DNA from: Intrasporangium calvum
GTDB taxonomy: Bacteria > Actinomycetota > Actinomycetes > Actinomycetales > Dermatophilaceae
Direction of reading: 5' to 3'
DNA length: 41,146 nt
NCBI RefSeq assembly: GCF_028446585.1
Contig: NZ_JAPFQL010000016.1
Coordinates: 1 to 41,146 of the forward strand
Shown: in pieces, positions 1 to 7,352 of the stretch
Numbering within the stretch: position 1 is the stretch's first letter
Layout: each line of letters starts with the position of its first letter
Notes under the pieces: generated by a model
The model's input: the letters and a program-made list of their open reading frames with translations, nothing else
The model's database searches: none
What the model was told of the DNA's origin: nothing
Program-made: the position numbers and the translations under genes

Positions 1-32
1 CATGACCTCCACACCCACTGCCCCCGCCCCGT

Positions 33-80
33 GGTTCGAGGTATCGGCCGACCACCAGGAGTCGGTCGATACCTCGAACC
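33..80. repeat. Long inverted repeat (hairpin)
   Basis: Two 20-nt arms (33-52 and 61-80) are complementary except for one G-T wobble and enclose an 8-nt loop. No T-tract follows. It lies 40 bases before the glycerate kinase start, so it may terminate an upstream gene outside the window, or be an operator. The sequence alone does not decide between these. Confidence 0.6.
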
Positions 81-120
81 GGGGGCAAGGAAGTGAGGGC
101 AGGAGTGGGAGGATGCGGCC

Positions 121-1275
121 GTGCACGTCCTCATCGCCCCTGACTGCTTCACCGGAACGCTGACGGCCGGGCAGGCAGCCGCCGCCCTGGCCGAGGGATG
201 GCTCCGCGCCGCGCCCCACGACAGCGTCGAGCTCGTGCCGCTGTCCGACGGCGGCCCCGGCTTCGTCGACGTGCTCGCGACGGACCTCGACGGCGAGACG
301 CACGCGGTCGTTGTCTCGGACCCCATCGGGCGCCCGACACCGGCCGCGGTCTTCCTCGCCGACGGGGTCGCCTACATCGAGTGCGCCCAGGCGGCCGGGC
401 TGCACCTGCTCGCACCGGAGGAGCGCGACCCGACCCGGACGACGACCTTCGGAGTGGGGGAGCTCGTGGGCGCGGCGCTCGACCTGGGCGCCCGCCGCAT
501 CGTGGTGGGCCTCGGCGGCTCCGGGACCAACGATGCCGGGGCGGGGCTGCTCGCCGCCCTCGGCGTGGGGTCGCGCGAGCGGCTCGCGGGCGGCGGGCTG
601 GCCCTCGGCGACGCCACGGCAGCCGACATCGCAGGCCTGGACGAGGTCCGAGCCCGCTTCCACAGCATCGACCTGGTCATCGCGAGCGACGTCGACTCGC
701 CGCTGTTGGGCCTCAAGGGCGCGAGCGCCGTCTTCGCCCGCCAGAAGGGCGCCTCCGATGAGCAGGCCCAGGCCCTCGAGGGCGCACTGGGCCACTTCGC
801 GAGCGTCGTCGCTCGGGTGCGGCCGCCGGCCAAGGACCTGCTGACGGGCACGGCGATCCGCCCGGAGCGAGAGCCGGGTGCCGGCGCGGCAGGGGGCCTC
901 GGCTACGCGCTCCACCTGCTCGGCGCGCGGAGGGTCTCCGGTATCGAGGCGGTCCTCGAGGCGGTCGGTTTCGCCGGCCACGTCGCCCGGGCGGACCTCG
1001 TCGTCACGGGGGAGGGGTCGCTCGACTTCCAGTCGCTGCACGGCAAGGTCGTGGTCGGGGTCGCAGAGGCTGCGGCAAGGGCCGGCATTCCCGTGGTCGC
1101 CGTCCCGGGGCGGTCCGAGCTGGGTCGCAGGGACGCCATGGCAGCCGGGCTTGCGGGCGTCTACCCGGTCGTCGAGCGGCCTGACCAGCTCGAGGCCGCC
1201 CTCGCCAGCCCTGCCGAGACTCTGGCTGCCCGCGCAGCCAGGGTCGCGCGGACCTGGTCGCCGACTACCTCCTGA
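121..1275 (+). CDS. Glycerate 2-kinase family protein
   Basis: This cytoplasmic enzyme phosphorylates glycerate, feeding glyoxylate and serine carbon into glycolysis. The 384-residue protein has the usual length of the GlxK/GarK family. Family signatures appear in order: an N-terminal IAPDCFTGTL, PLSDGGPG near residue 40, the glycine-rich GLGGSGTNDAG near 135, SDVDSPLLG near 190, FARQKGA, GAGAAGGLG and TGEGSLDFQ near 300. The GTG start at 121 is preceded by a GGGAGG ribosome site. The gene lies before erpA, as Rv2205c lies beside Rv2204c in M. tuberculosis (from memory). The exact physiological substrate is inferred from family only. Confidence 0.9.
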   Translation: MHVLIAPDCFTGTLTAGQAAAALAEGWLRAAPHDSVELVPLSDGGPGFVDVLATDLDGETHAVVVSDPIGRPTPAAVFLADGVAYIECAQAAGLHLLAPEERDPTRTTTFGVGELVGAALDLGARRIVVGLGGSGTNDAGAGLLAALGVGSRERLAGGGLALGDATAADIAGLDEVRARFHSIDLVIASDVDSPLLGLKGASAVFARQKGASDEQAQALEGALGHFASVVARVRPPAKDLLTGTAIRPEREPGAGAAGGLGYALHLLGARRVSGIEAVLEAVGFAGHVARADLVVTGEGSLDFQSLHGKVVVGVAEAAARAGIPVVAVPGRSELGRRDAMAAGLAGVYPVVERPDQLEAALASPAETLAARAARVARTWSPTTS

Positions 1276-1313
1276 CCCGGCCGGAGCGGTCCCGCGCAGG
1301 AACGGGGACCGGG

Positions 1314-1327
1314 CCCAGCGGCATACG
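1314..1327 (+). repeat. Dispersed 14-bp motif, exact copy
   Basis: An exact CCCAGCGGCATACG lies between the glycerate kinase and erpA. It is one of ten copies in the window. Confidence 0.75.
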
Positions 1328-1465
1328 CGCCATGGCGGTGTCCACGATGGGGACGGGGGATGCAGGCCCACTGGCCCGGCCGACGTATCCTTGACATCGG
1401 GAACACTCCCGACTCCGCTTGGGTTGTCACTCGAGACCCATGCTCCATGACGTGAAGGACAGCAC

Positions 1466-1852
1466 ATGAGTGTCGAGACGAACGCTTCCGCGACCGAGGC
1501 CGACGTGGCCCAGACCGAGGCTCCTGCCCACGGTGTCATCCTCACCGACGTGGCCGCTTCCAAGGTCAAGAGCCTGCTCGAGCAGGAGGGTCGCGACGAC
1601 CTCCGCCTCCGCGTGGGCGTCCAGCCGGGCGGCTGCTCGGGCCTGATCTACCAGCTCTACTTCGACGAGCGCACGCTCGACGGTGACCTGGTCCGCGACT
1701 ACGACGGTGTCGAGGTCGTCGTCGACCGGATGAGCTCGCCCTACCTCGAGGGCGCCACCATCGACTTCGCCGACACGATCGAGAAGCAGGGCTTCACGAT
1801 CGACAACCCCAACGCCGGCAGCAGCTGCGCCTGCGGCGACTCCTTCAGCTGA
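1466..1852 (+). CDS. erpA: Iron-sulfur cluster insertion protein, ErpA/IscA (HesB) family
   Basis: This is an A-type carrier that delivers Fe-S clusters to apoproteins. At 128 residues it has the family length plus a disordered N-terminal tail of about 22 residues. The three cluster-binding cysteines are present: C57 in GGCSG, and C121 and C123 in the C-terminal CAC. The ATG at 1466 follows a GAAGGA ribosome site. A TTGACA hexamer at 1391-1396 could be a -35 element, but I see no convincing -10. A strong terminator follows at once, so the gene is probably monocistronic. Likely clients in this window are the Rieske protein QcrA and the ferredoxin (inference). The position matches Rv2204c. Confidence 0.93.
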   Translation: MSVETNASATEADVAQTEAPAHGVILTDVAASKVKSLLEQEGRDDLRLRVGVQPGGCSGLIYQLYFDERTLDGDLVRDYDGVEVVVDRMSSPYLEGATIDFADTIEKQGFTIDNPNAGSSCACGDSFS

Positions 1853-1860
1853 GTCACGTG

Positions 1861-1894
1861 ACGAAGGGCCCCACCGGATGGTGGGGCCCTTCGT
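1861..1894 (+). terminator. Terminator after erpA
   Basis: A perfect 15-bp stem (1861-1875 with 1880-1894) has a GGAT loop and starts 8 bases after the erpA stop. There is no long T-tract, as is common in actinobacteria. It could also stop leftward transcription from the small gene at 1962-2189. Confidence 0.9.
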
Positions 1895-1903
1895 CGTCCC
1901 TGC

Positions 1904-1917
1904 CGTATGCCGCTGGG
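1904..1917 (-). repeat. Dispersed 14-bp motif, exact copy
   Basis: Reverse-oriented exact copy of CCCAGCGGCATACG, ten bases beyond the erpA terminator, in a gap between convergent genes. Confidence 0.75.
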
Positions 1918-1961
1918 CTCGCTACCGCTGCGGCCCTCGGTCGGCGCGGGGCTCGGTTGCG

Positions 1962-2189
1962 TCAGAAGCCGTAGTCGGCGAGGCCGCTCACCATCGCGGC
2001 GGCGTCGTCGGGCACCTCGATGTCGACGTGCGGCTGTGCGGTGGGCAACGGCGCGAACTCGGGCACGTGGATCTCCCGGCAGTCATCGGCCAGCTCGCCG
2101 ACGCTGCCCGTGTCGAGTCCGTCGCGCGGCGAGGGGAACTCCATCAGGTCGGTCGGGGATCGGTGGCCCTGGGTGCCCATGTCGACCAC
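1962..2189 (-). CDS. Small hypothetical protein (75 aa)
   Basis: I do not recognise this gene. The reading frame has well over 90% G or C at third codon positions, as in the neighbouring real genes, which is good evidence that it is translated. The protein is acidic, has no membrane segment and contains a single cysteine. It ends in an ADYGF tail. It lies downstream of the ferredoxin on the same strand, with a 73-base gap, and could be co-transcribed with it. No function can be assigned. Confidence 0.6.
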   Translation of the reverse strand: MVDMGTQGHRSPTDLMEFPSPRDGLDTGSVGELADDCREIHVPEFAPLPTAQPHVDIEVPDDAAAMVSGLADYGF

Positions 2190-2262
2190 GCTATGCCGCG
2201 TCCCGGCCCACCGACAGGCCTACCGGGCAGTAGTCCGGGTGTCCTGGGGCGGACCGCCGGCG

Positions 2263-2610
2263 TCAGTCGGCGTTGCGCGGCGGGAAGGCCGCGACCAGCG
2301 GGGTGTCGAACGGCAGGGGTCCGAGCCTGGCGGCCCCACCCGGGGAGGCGAGGGGCTCACTCTGGCCCGGCATGGTCTCCTCGAAGAAGTCGGCGTTGTC
2401 CTGGAGGTAGGGCTCCAGCTCGGCGGGCAGGTCGTCCTCGTAGTAGATCGCCTCGACCGGGCAGACCGGCTCGCAGGCGCCGCAGTCGACGCACTCGTCG
2501 GGATGGATGTAGAGCGAGCGCTGCCCCTCGTAGATGCAGTCGACGGGGCACTCCTCCACGCATGCACGGTCCTTGACGTCGATGCACGGGCTGCCGATGA
2601 CGTAGGTCAT
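2263..2610 (-). CDS. fdxA: Seven-iron ferredoxin (FdxA type)
   Basis: This is a small cytoplasmic electron carrier with one [3Fe-4S] and one [4Fe-4S] cluster. Eight cysteines lie at 9, 17, 21, 25, 40, 43, 46 and 50, in the two CP-containing motifs of the family (ECPVDC and the C-x2-C-x2-C-x3-CP run). The 115-residue length, with an acidic C-terminal half, is typical of actinobacterial FdxA. The ATG at 2610 is preceded by AGAGGTGA on the minus strand. It is divergent from the DsbA-fold gene across a 74-base, locally AT-rich region that must hold both promoters. The redox partner is unknown; a cytochrome P450 or ferredoxin reductase elsewhere is possible. Confidence 0.93.
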   Translation of the reverse strand: MTYVIGSPCIDVKDRACVEECPVDCIYEGQRSLYIHPDECVDCGACEPVCPVEAIYYEDDLPAELEPYLQDNADFFEETMPGQSEPLASPGGAARLGPLPFDTPLVAAFPPRNAD

Positions 2611-2684
2611 GAGTCACCTCTTGAGGTTTTCACGAATAAGTTGTAAAAACACTCTAGGCCCGGATTTCCAAGAGGAGAAGACCC

Positions 2685-3356
2685 ATGGCCGAGAGTGCGG
2701 AGATCATCGTGTGGGGCGACTTCACCTGCCCCTGGAGCCACCTCGCCTGGCGCCGGACCGAGGTCCTCATCGGGGACGGGGTCGCGATCGACTGGCGCAC
2801 CGTCGAGCACGAGCGGTGGCACCACCTCACGCCGGCCCAGCACGCGGACCGGGTCGAGGCGCTCCATCGCGAGGTGCGGCAGGTGCGCGACCACCTCCAG
2901 CCGGGGGAGACCCTGCCCCACAGCGCGAACGGCCACGTGCCGTTCACCGCGGCCGCCACCTCGGCCTACGCGGAGGCCTACGCGAGCGACGTGGCCCGGG
3001 TCGTGCGCCGCAGGCTGTTCGACGCGTTCTGGGAGGACGGCCTCGACCTCAACGACCCCCGCCTCCTGCGTCCGCTCCTGGCCACGGACCTGCGTGGGGC
3101 GCCCTCCACCTGCGAGCAGGTGTGGCGCTGGGGACACGCGTGCGACGTCACCGGCGGGCCACTCTCGGGCGCGGCGTGGCACCTCGTCCGGGACTGGCGC
3201 TCCCAGTGGCGCCAGCTCGGCAGGACCGTCCCGACGGTGCGCGCCGGCGGGCTGACGATCGTGGGGGTCGAGGCCGTCGACTGGCTGGGGGAGCAGGTCC
3301 GTGGGCGCGGACTCGTCCCGTGGGACGATCAGGTTCGTGGACAGCCCGCGGCCTGA
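2685..3356 (+). CDS. DsbA-family (FrnE-like) thioredoxin-fold protein
   Basis: The 223-residue protein starts with the strand-loop-helix of the DsbA/FrnE group: IIVWGDFTCPWSHLAW, with C15-P-W-S18. A T-V-P-T cis-proline motif lies near residue 204. The second active-site cysteine is replaced by serine, so a classical disulfide exchange cycle is not possible. Related proteins include 2-hydroxychromene-2-carboxylate isomerases and glutathione-dependent enzymes. No signal peptide is seen, so it should be cytoplasmic. The ATG at 2685 has an AGAGGAG ribosome site. Its 3' end overlaps the start of the following HTH regulator by 56 bases, suggesting an operon and a shared role, probably thiol or redox related (inference). 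Confidence 0.75.
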   Translation: MAESAEIIVWGDFTCPWSHLAWRRTEVLIGDGVAIDWRTVEHERWHHLTPAQHADRVEALHREVRQVRDHLQPGETLPHSANGHVPFTAAATSAYAEAYASDVARVVRRRLFDAFWEDGLDLNDPRLLRPLLATDLRGAPSTCEQVWRWGHACDVTGGPLSGAAWHLVRDWRSQWRQLGRTVPTVRAGGLTIVGVEAVDWLGEQVRGRGLVPWDDQVRGQPAA

Positions 3357-4047
3357 CCCGCCCGACGAGGGTGAGCGGTTCGGGCCGTCGCGTGCACGGG
3401 TTCTCGATGCCCTTCGCGATCGTGCCGGACCCGCGACCGCCGCGGAGCTGGCCGCGCAGCTCGGCACGCACCCCAACACCGCGAGGTTCCACCTCGAGGC
3501 GCTGTGCGCGGCCGGCTTCGTGGTCCGGCAGCGGGAGGACCGCATCGTGCCCGGTCGGCCGCGCACCCACTACGTCGCCGTGTCGCGCGGTGACGGCCGA
3601 CGACGTGGAGGGCCGCAGCGCAGCTACCGGCTCCTCGCCGAGATCCTCGCCGCCCACCTCGGCACGACCGCCGGCGACCCGTCCGAAGCAGCGGTGCAGG
3701 CCGGACGTGCCTTCGGGCGGGATGCGGCATCGAGGCGGGACCCCGGCCGGGAGGCGGGAGGAGATCCCCGGCCGGACCCTGACACCGCCGGGCTCCTCGT
3801 GGAGACGCTGTCGGGCTTGGGGTTCGCCTCGCAGCTCACGCCCGAGGGGCCGGACCGGGCCCGGGTCGACGTGACGTCGTGCCCCTTCCTGGAGGTGGCC
3901 ACGCAGCACGTCGACGTCGTCTGCGCCGTGCACCGTGGGCTCATGGAGGGCCTGCTCGAGGCGGTGGGCGCGCCGCTCCGCGTCGCGGCACTCGAGCCCC
4001 TGGTCGGTCCCTCCCACTGCGTCGCCCGCCTCCAGCGGGCCGGGTAG
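3301..4047 (+). CDS. Winged-helix transcriptional regulator with C-terminal Cys/His metal-binding motif
   Basis: An ArsR/MarR-like winged helix occupies about residues 30-100 (TAAELAAQLGTHPNTARFHL recognition region). The C-terminal third carries C194, C208, H211 and C240. This spacing resembles the sensor domain of SufR-type regulators, which bind an Fe-S cluster, but it has three Cys and one His rather than SufR's set. It may sense Fe-S status, metal or redox state (inference). The GTG at 3301 has a GGGGGAG ribosome site 7 bases upstream. An in-frame GTG at 3337 is an alternative that reduces the overlap with the DsbA-fold gene. The likely target is the divergent fdxA/DsbA-fold promoter. 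Confidence 0.75.
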   Translation: MGADSSRGTIRFVDSPRPDPPDEGERFGPSRARVLDALRDRAGPATAAELAAQLGTHPNTARFHLEALCAAGFVVRQREDRIVPGRPRTHYVAVSRGDGRRRGGPQRSYRLLAEILAAHLGTTAGDPSEAAVQAGRAFGRDAASRRDPGREAGGDPRPDPDTAGLLVETLSGLGFASQLTPEGPDRARVDVTSCPFLEVATQHVDVVCAVHRGLMEGLLEAVGAPLRVAALEPLVGPSHCVARLQRAG

Positions 4048-4085
4048 TCCGACGGCCGTCGGTGGGTGCCACCCCGTCGGCACGC

Positions 4086-4091
4086 TAGGTT
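4086..4091 (+). promoter_or_regulatory. -10 element for a leaderless adoK transcript
   Basis: TAGGTT lies 6 bases before the GTG start of adoK, with no ribosome site between, so transcription probably starts at the start codon. Confidence 0.5.
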
Positions 4092-4097
4092 CTCCGT

Positions 4098-5084
4098 GTG
4101 CAGATCGCGATCACCGGCTCCATCGCCACCGACCACCTGATGACCTTCGAGGGGCTCTTCGCCGACTCCCTCGTCGTCGAGCAGCTCGACAAGATCTCCC
4201 TGTCCTTCCTCACCCAGGACCTGCAGGTGCGGCGTGGCGGCGTGGCGGCCAACATCGCCTTCGGCATGGCGTCACTCGGGCAGCGGCCGATCCTCGTCGG
4301 CGCGGTCGGCGAGGACTTCACCGACTACCGCTCGTGGCTCGAGCGCCATGGCGTGGACTGCCAGTCGGTGCACTACTCCGACTCGCAGCACACCGCGAGG
4401 TTCATCTGCACGACGGACCAGGACATGGCCCAGATCGCGACCTTCTACGCCGGGGCCATGACCGAGGCCCGCGACATCGAGCTCGCCCCCGTCGCGGACC
4501 GGGTCGGGGGACTGGACCTCGTCGTCATCGGAGCCAACGACCCCGTCGCGATGCAGCGACACTCGGACGAGTGCCGGACGCGGGGCATCCCCTTCGCCGC
4601 CGACCCCTCGCAGCAGCTTGCCTTCCTCGACGGCGAGGGCATCGCCGGCCTCATCGACGGCGCCGAGTACCTCTTCACCAACGAGTACGAAGCCGGCATC
4701 GCCTGCCAGAAGACCGGCTGGAGCGAAGACGAGCTCGCCGACCGGGTGCGCGTCCAGGTCAAGACGCAGGGCAAGGACGGCGTCACCGTCCGGGTGCGCG
4801 GCGAGGAGCCGATCCAGGTCGGCGCCGCCCGCGAGGTGCGCAAGGCGGACCCCACCGGTGTCGGGGACGCGTTCCGAGCGGGCTTCCTCACCGGGCTGGC
4901 GGCGGACCTGCCCGTGCGACGGTGTGCCGAGCTCGGCTCGATGCTCGCCACCTATGTCATCGAGACCGTCGGCACCCAGGAGTACTCCCTGAAGAAGGCC
5001 GACTTCCTCGAGCGGCTCGCCGAGGCCTACGGCGACGACTCGGCGAGCGACATCGGCCCGCACATCGACTGCGAGCGGCCCTGA
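4098..5084 (+). CDS. adoK: Adenosine kinase, PfkB family
   Basis: This is a cytoplasmic purine-salvage enzyme (adenosine + ATP to AMP + ADP). The 328-residue protein has the PfkB glycine-rich motif GGVAANIAFG near residues 46-55 and the C-terminal signature DPTGVGDAF (251-259), with D257 as the catalytic base. The opening ITGSIATDHLMTFEG and the overall length match mycobacterial AdoK (Rv2202c), which differs from eukaryotic adenosine kinases. GTG start at 4098. Other PfkB sugar kinases are the main alternative, but the N-terminus and the syntenic position favour AdoK. Confidence 0.88.
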   Translation: MQIAITGSIATDHLMTFEGLFADSLVVEQLDKISLSFLTQDLQVRRGGVAANIAFGMASLGQRPILVGAVGEDFTDYRSWLERHGVDCQSVHYSDSQHTARFICTTDQDMAQIATFYAGAMTEARDIELAPVADRVGGLDLVVIGANDPVAMQRHSDECRTRGIPFAADPSQQLAFLDGEGIAGLIDGAEYLFTNEYEAGIACQKTGWSEDELADRVRVQVKTQGKDGVTVRVRGEEPIQVGAAREVRKADPTGVGDAFRAGFLTGLAADLPVRRCAELGSMLATYVIETVGTQEYSLKKADFLERLAEAYGDDSASDIGPHIDCERP

Positions 5085-5134
5085 CCGTGGGCCCGTGCTG
5101 CTCCGGCACCGGCGCCTGAGGAGGCCCGGTCCGC

Positions 5135-5809
5135 GTGCCGACGCCTCCGCCGCCCACACCGTGGGACTTCGACCTCGACCGGGTGCCTCCCGGTGAGGAC
5201 CTCATCGGGGTGGGCGCCGACCTCGACGTGGCGACGCTCTACGACGCCTACACCGTCGGGGCGTTCCCGATGGGGATCGGTGACAACGGTGCCGAGCCGA
5301 TCGGCTGGTGGTCGCCCGACCCGCGCGGCATCCTGCGGATGGGCGACCTCAAGGTCAGCCGCTCGTTGCGCAAGTCCCGGTCGGGTTTCGACGTACGAGT
5401 CGACACCGCCTTCGAGCAGGTGATCCTCGCGTGTGCCGACCCGCGGCGGACCGGGCGGTGGATCACGCCGCGCATCGTCGAGGCCTACGTCCGCCTCCAC
5501 GACGCGGGGTGGGCGCACTCCATCGAGACGTGGCGTGACGGCGAGCTCGTCGGCGGCCTCTACGGGGTCGCCGTCGGGGGCCTCTTCGCCGGCGAGTCGA
5601 TGTTCCATGCCGCGCGGGACGCGTCGAAGGTGGCCCTCGTGGGCCTGCACGAGATCCTCGCGGAGGACGCCGACCCACGCCGGCTGATCGACGTCCAGTG
5701 GCGCACCGACCACCTCGCCACGCTCGGCGTGACCGAGGTGCCGCGGAACGAGTACCGCCGGCTGCTCGCTGACGCGCTCGAGGCGCCCCTGCCCGCCCTG
5801 TGGCGCTAG
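5135..5809 (+). CDS. aat: Leucyl/phenylalanyl-tRNA-protein transferase
   Basis: Aat adds Leu or Phe from aminoacyl-tRNA to proteins with N-terminal Arg or Lys, marking them for ClpAP/ClpS degradation (N-end rule). The 224-residue protein has the family signatures: YTVGAFPMG near 40-48, WWSPDPRGIL near 60, the TGRWITPRI block near 110, and GGLYGVAVGGLFAGESMF near 145-162. A GAGGAGG site precedes the GTG at 5135 by about 10 bases. It lies 50 bases after adoK on the same strand, so co-transcription is possible. Confidence 0.95.
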   Translation: MPTPPPPTPWDFDLDRVPPGEDLIGVGADLDVATLYDAYTVGAFPMGIGDNGAEPIGWWSPDPRGILRMGDLKVSRSLRKSRSGFDVRVDTAFEQVILACADPRRTGRWITPRIVEAYVRLHDAGWAHSIETWRDGELVGGLYGVAVGGLFAGESMFHAARDASKVALVGLHEILAEDADPRRLIDVQWRTDHLATLGVTEVPRNEYRRLLADALEAPLPALWR

Positions 5810-5819
5810 CCGAGACCGC

Positions 5820-6071
5820 TCAGCGAGCCAGCTCCACCGCGTAGGCGACGTGGTCGCCGCGCTGTTGGCCGCCGGCGAAGTCGTGTCCCCGCATCCGGCA
5901 CCAAGCGGGGATGTCGTGGGCAGCGGCGGGATCTGTCGCCAGGACGACCACGCGACGAGCCTGCGGGTGCGTCGAGACGTAGCGGGCCAGCTCGATGACC
6001 GGGAGGGGGCAGCGCTTCCCGCGCGCATCGACGACGTGCTCGTCCTGCGCTGAGTCCGCCGCGCCGGTCAC
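5820..6071 (-). CDS. TusA-family sulfurtransferase
   Basis: The 83-residue TusA/SirA-fold protein carries the family's persulfide motif CPLPVIELA, with the sulfur-accepting C21. TusA proteins relay sulfane sulfur from a cysteine desulfurase to acceptors, for example in tRNA thiolation. The GTG start at 6069-6071 overlaps the TGA stop of the desulfurase-like gene by 4 bases (GTGA), so translation is coupled. The intended donor is therefore probably that neighbour, yet the neighbour lacks its PLP lysine. Related actinobacterial proteins are, as far as I recall, annotated as a desulfurase-TusA fusion; here the two parts are separate genes. Confidence 0.85.
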   Translation of the reverse strand: MTGAADSAQDEHVVDARGKRCPLPVIELARYVSTHPQARRVVVLATDPAAAHDIPAWCRMRGHDFAGGQQRGDHVAYAVELAR

Positions 6072-7252
6072 AGGCCCGCCACCCCGAGCTCGCCCCGGAC
6101 GGCCTCGATCGTGCCGGGGAGGGCATAGCACAGGGCCGCCACGTCGTCAGCGCGGTCCGGGCTGACCGCGGCCAACGGCAGGGTCACCCGGACGTTGCCG
6201 TGGGTCAGCGTCCCCATCGCCGCCAGGACGTGGCTCGGCTCGAGCGTGCTCGACGTGCAGGCAGACCCGCTCGCCACCGCGAGGCCCTGCCGGTCGAGGG
6301 CGCCCACGAGGGCCTCGCCGTCGACGTAGAGGCTCGAGAAGGTGACCACATGGGGGAGCCGGTCCACCGGGTCGCCGACGACCTCGGTGTCGGCCACGGC
6401 AGAGGCCGCGGCGCGGATCCGTTCCACGAGCATGTGCGCCTCCTGCGCGTCGCTCTGACGAGAGGCCGCCGTCTGCTGCCACGCCTCCGCCGCGGCGAGC
6501 GCGAGCGGAACCCACGGGGCCACGTCGGCGCGTCCGTGCTCGACGTCGGCGCGAGCATCGCGCCAGTGCCACCGGGTCCCTTCCCGGACGACGAGGACGC
6601 CGAGCGGGGGGCCACCCCACGAGCGCGCATCACCGACCAGGACGTCCCACGCGGTGGGAACGTCGTCCCGCCCCAGCGACGCCGTCGCATCCACCACCAG
6701 GGGTATGCCGCTGGGCTGGGTGAGCGCGCGAGCAGCCTCGAGCGGCTGGCGGGTCCCGACCTCGCCGTTGGCGGCCTGGAGCACCGCGGCGACCGTTCCC
6801 GCCACCGTCAGCGCCTCGGCCCACGCGTCGAGCTCGACCGCGCCAGTCCGGCTGACCGGGACCTCGGCGAACGCATCTGCGCCAGCGGACCGGGCCGCTC
6901 GCGCCCGACCCGGCACGAGGATCGCGGAGTGCTCGACCGCAGAGGCCACGGTCCGAGCGCCACGCCGCCCAGCGGCATACAGCACCCCGTCAACGGCCCG
7001 CGCGAGAGCGGTGGGGCCGCTGGGCAGGAAGCTCACCTCCGGCGGGCGCACGCCCAGGCCCGCGGCCACCACCTCGCGCGCCCGGTCGAGCAGGGCGGCC
7101 GCTCGACGGCCCTCCGCATGGAGGCGCGCGGGATCCGCCCAACCGGCATCGAGGGCCGCGACGAGGGTCTGCTGCGCCACCGGATGGAGCGGCCCGGACG
7201 CCGCATCGAGCAGGCGTCGCCGCACGGGACCGCTCGGAGAGTCGTTCGCCAC
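6068..7252 (-). CDS. Cysteine-desulfurase-like class V aminotransferase lacking the PLP lysine
   Basis: The 394-residue NifS-fold protein has the N-terminal LLDAASGPL strand, ASAVEHSAIL (H108), NGEVGTRQP (162-170), the cofactor Asp at VVDATASLG (D188) and the sulfur-accepting loop SGSACTSSTLEPSHVL with C332. In NifS/IscS the cofactor lysine lies in an S-x-H-K-x-x-G-P motif. Here the aligned segment reads DARSWGGPP, with Ser211 at the lysine position and Arg at the histidine. The usual SGAT(E) loop is also altered, to PSGPTA. It probably cannot form the internal aldimine. The GTG start at 7252 is set by a -10 hexamer 6 bases upstream. It is coupled to tusA by a GTGA overlap. Confidence 0.85.
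   Translation of the reverse strand: MANDSPSGPVRRRLLDAASGPLHPVAQQTLVAALDAGWADPARLHAEGRRAAALLDRAREVVAAGLGVRPPEVSFLPSGPTALARAVDGVLYAAGRRGARTVASAVEHSAILVPGRARAARSAGADAFAEVPVSRTGAVELDAWAEALTVAGTVAAVLQAANGEVGTRQPLEAARALTQPSGIPLVVDATASLGRDDVPTAWDVLVGDARSWGGPPLGVLVVREGTRWHWRDARADVEHGRADVAPWVPLALAAAEAWQQTAASRQSDAQEAHMLVERIRAAASAVADTEVVGDPVDRLPHVVTFSSLYVDGEALVGALDRQGLAVASGSACTSSTLEPSHVLAAMGTLTHGNVRVTLPLAAVSPDRADDVAALCYALPGTIEAVRGELGVAGL
6702..6715 (-). repeat. Dispersed 14-bp motif, 13/14 match, inside a CDS
   Basis: Last base differs from CCCAGCGGCATACG. In the desulfurase-like gene it is read as Pro-Ser-Gly-Ile and introduces the rare ATA isoleucine codon. Confidence 0.65.
6968..6981 (+). repeat. 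Dispersed 14-bp motif, 13/14 match, inside a CDS
   Basis: Last base differs from CCCAGCGGCATACG. It is antisense to the desulfurase-like gene and encodes Tyr-Ala-Ala-Gly there, using the less common codons TAT and GCT. Confidence 0.65.
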
Positions 7253-7258
7253 GCCCAA

Positions 7259-7264
7259 ACGTTA
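7259..7264 (-). promoter_or_regulatory. -10 element for a leaderless desulfurase-like transcript
   Basis: TAACGT on the minus strand lies 6 bases before the GTG at 7252. It supports that start over the TTG two codons upstream. Confidence 0.5.
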
Positions 7265-7352
7265 TCCGGACCCATGCGGACATCACCCGGCGCGTGGCGG
7301 TAGGGTTCGGTTTTGAGCACGCCCGTGTTCAGGGCGATGCCCTTTTTGCTTT

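Noticed and set aside
1391-1419. A full sigma-70-type promoter for erpA
   Set aside because: TTGACA at 1391 is a good -35, but no acceptable -10 lies 16-18 bases downstream.
2611-2684. A symmetric operator in the AT-rich fdxA/DsbA-fold gap
   Set aside because: GTTTTCAC and GTAAAAAC resemble an inverted repeat, but the match is imperfect and too short to call.
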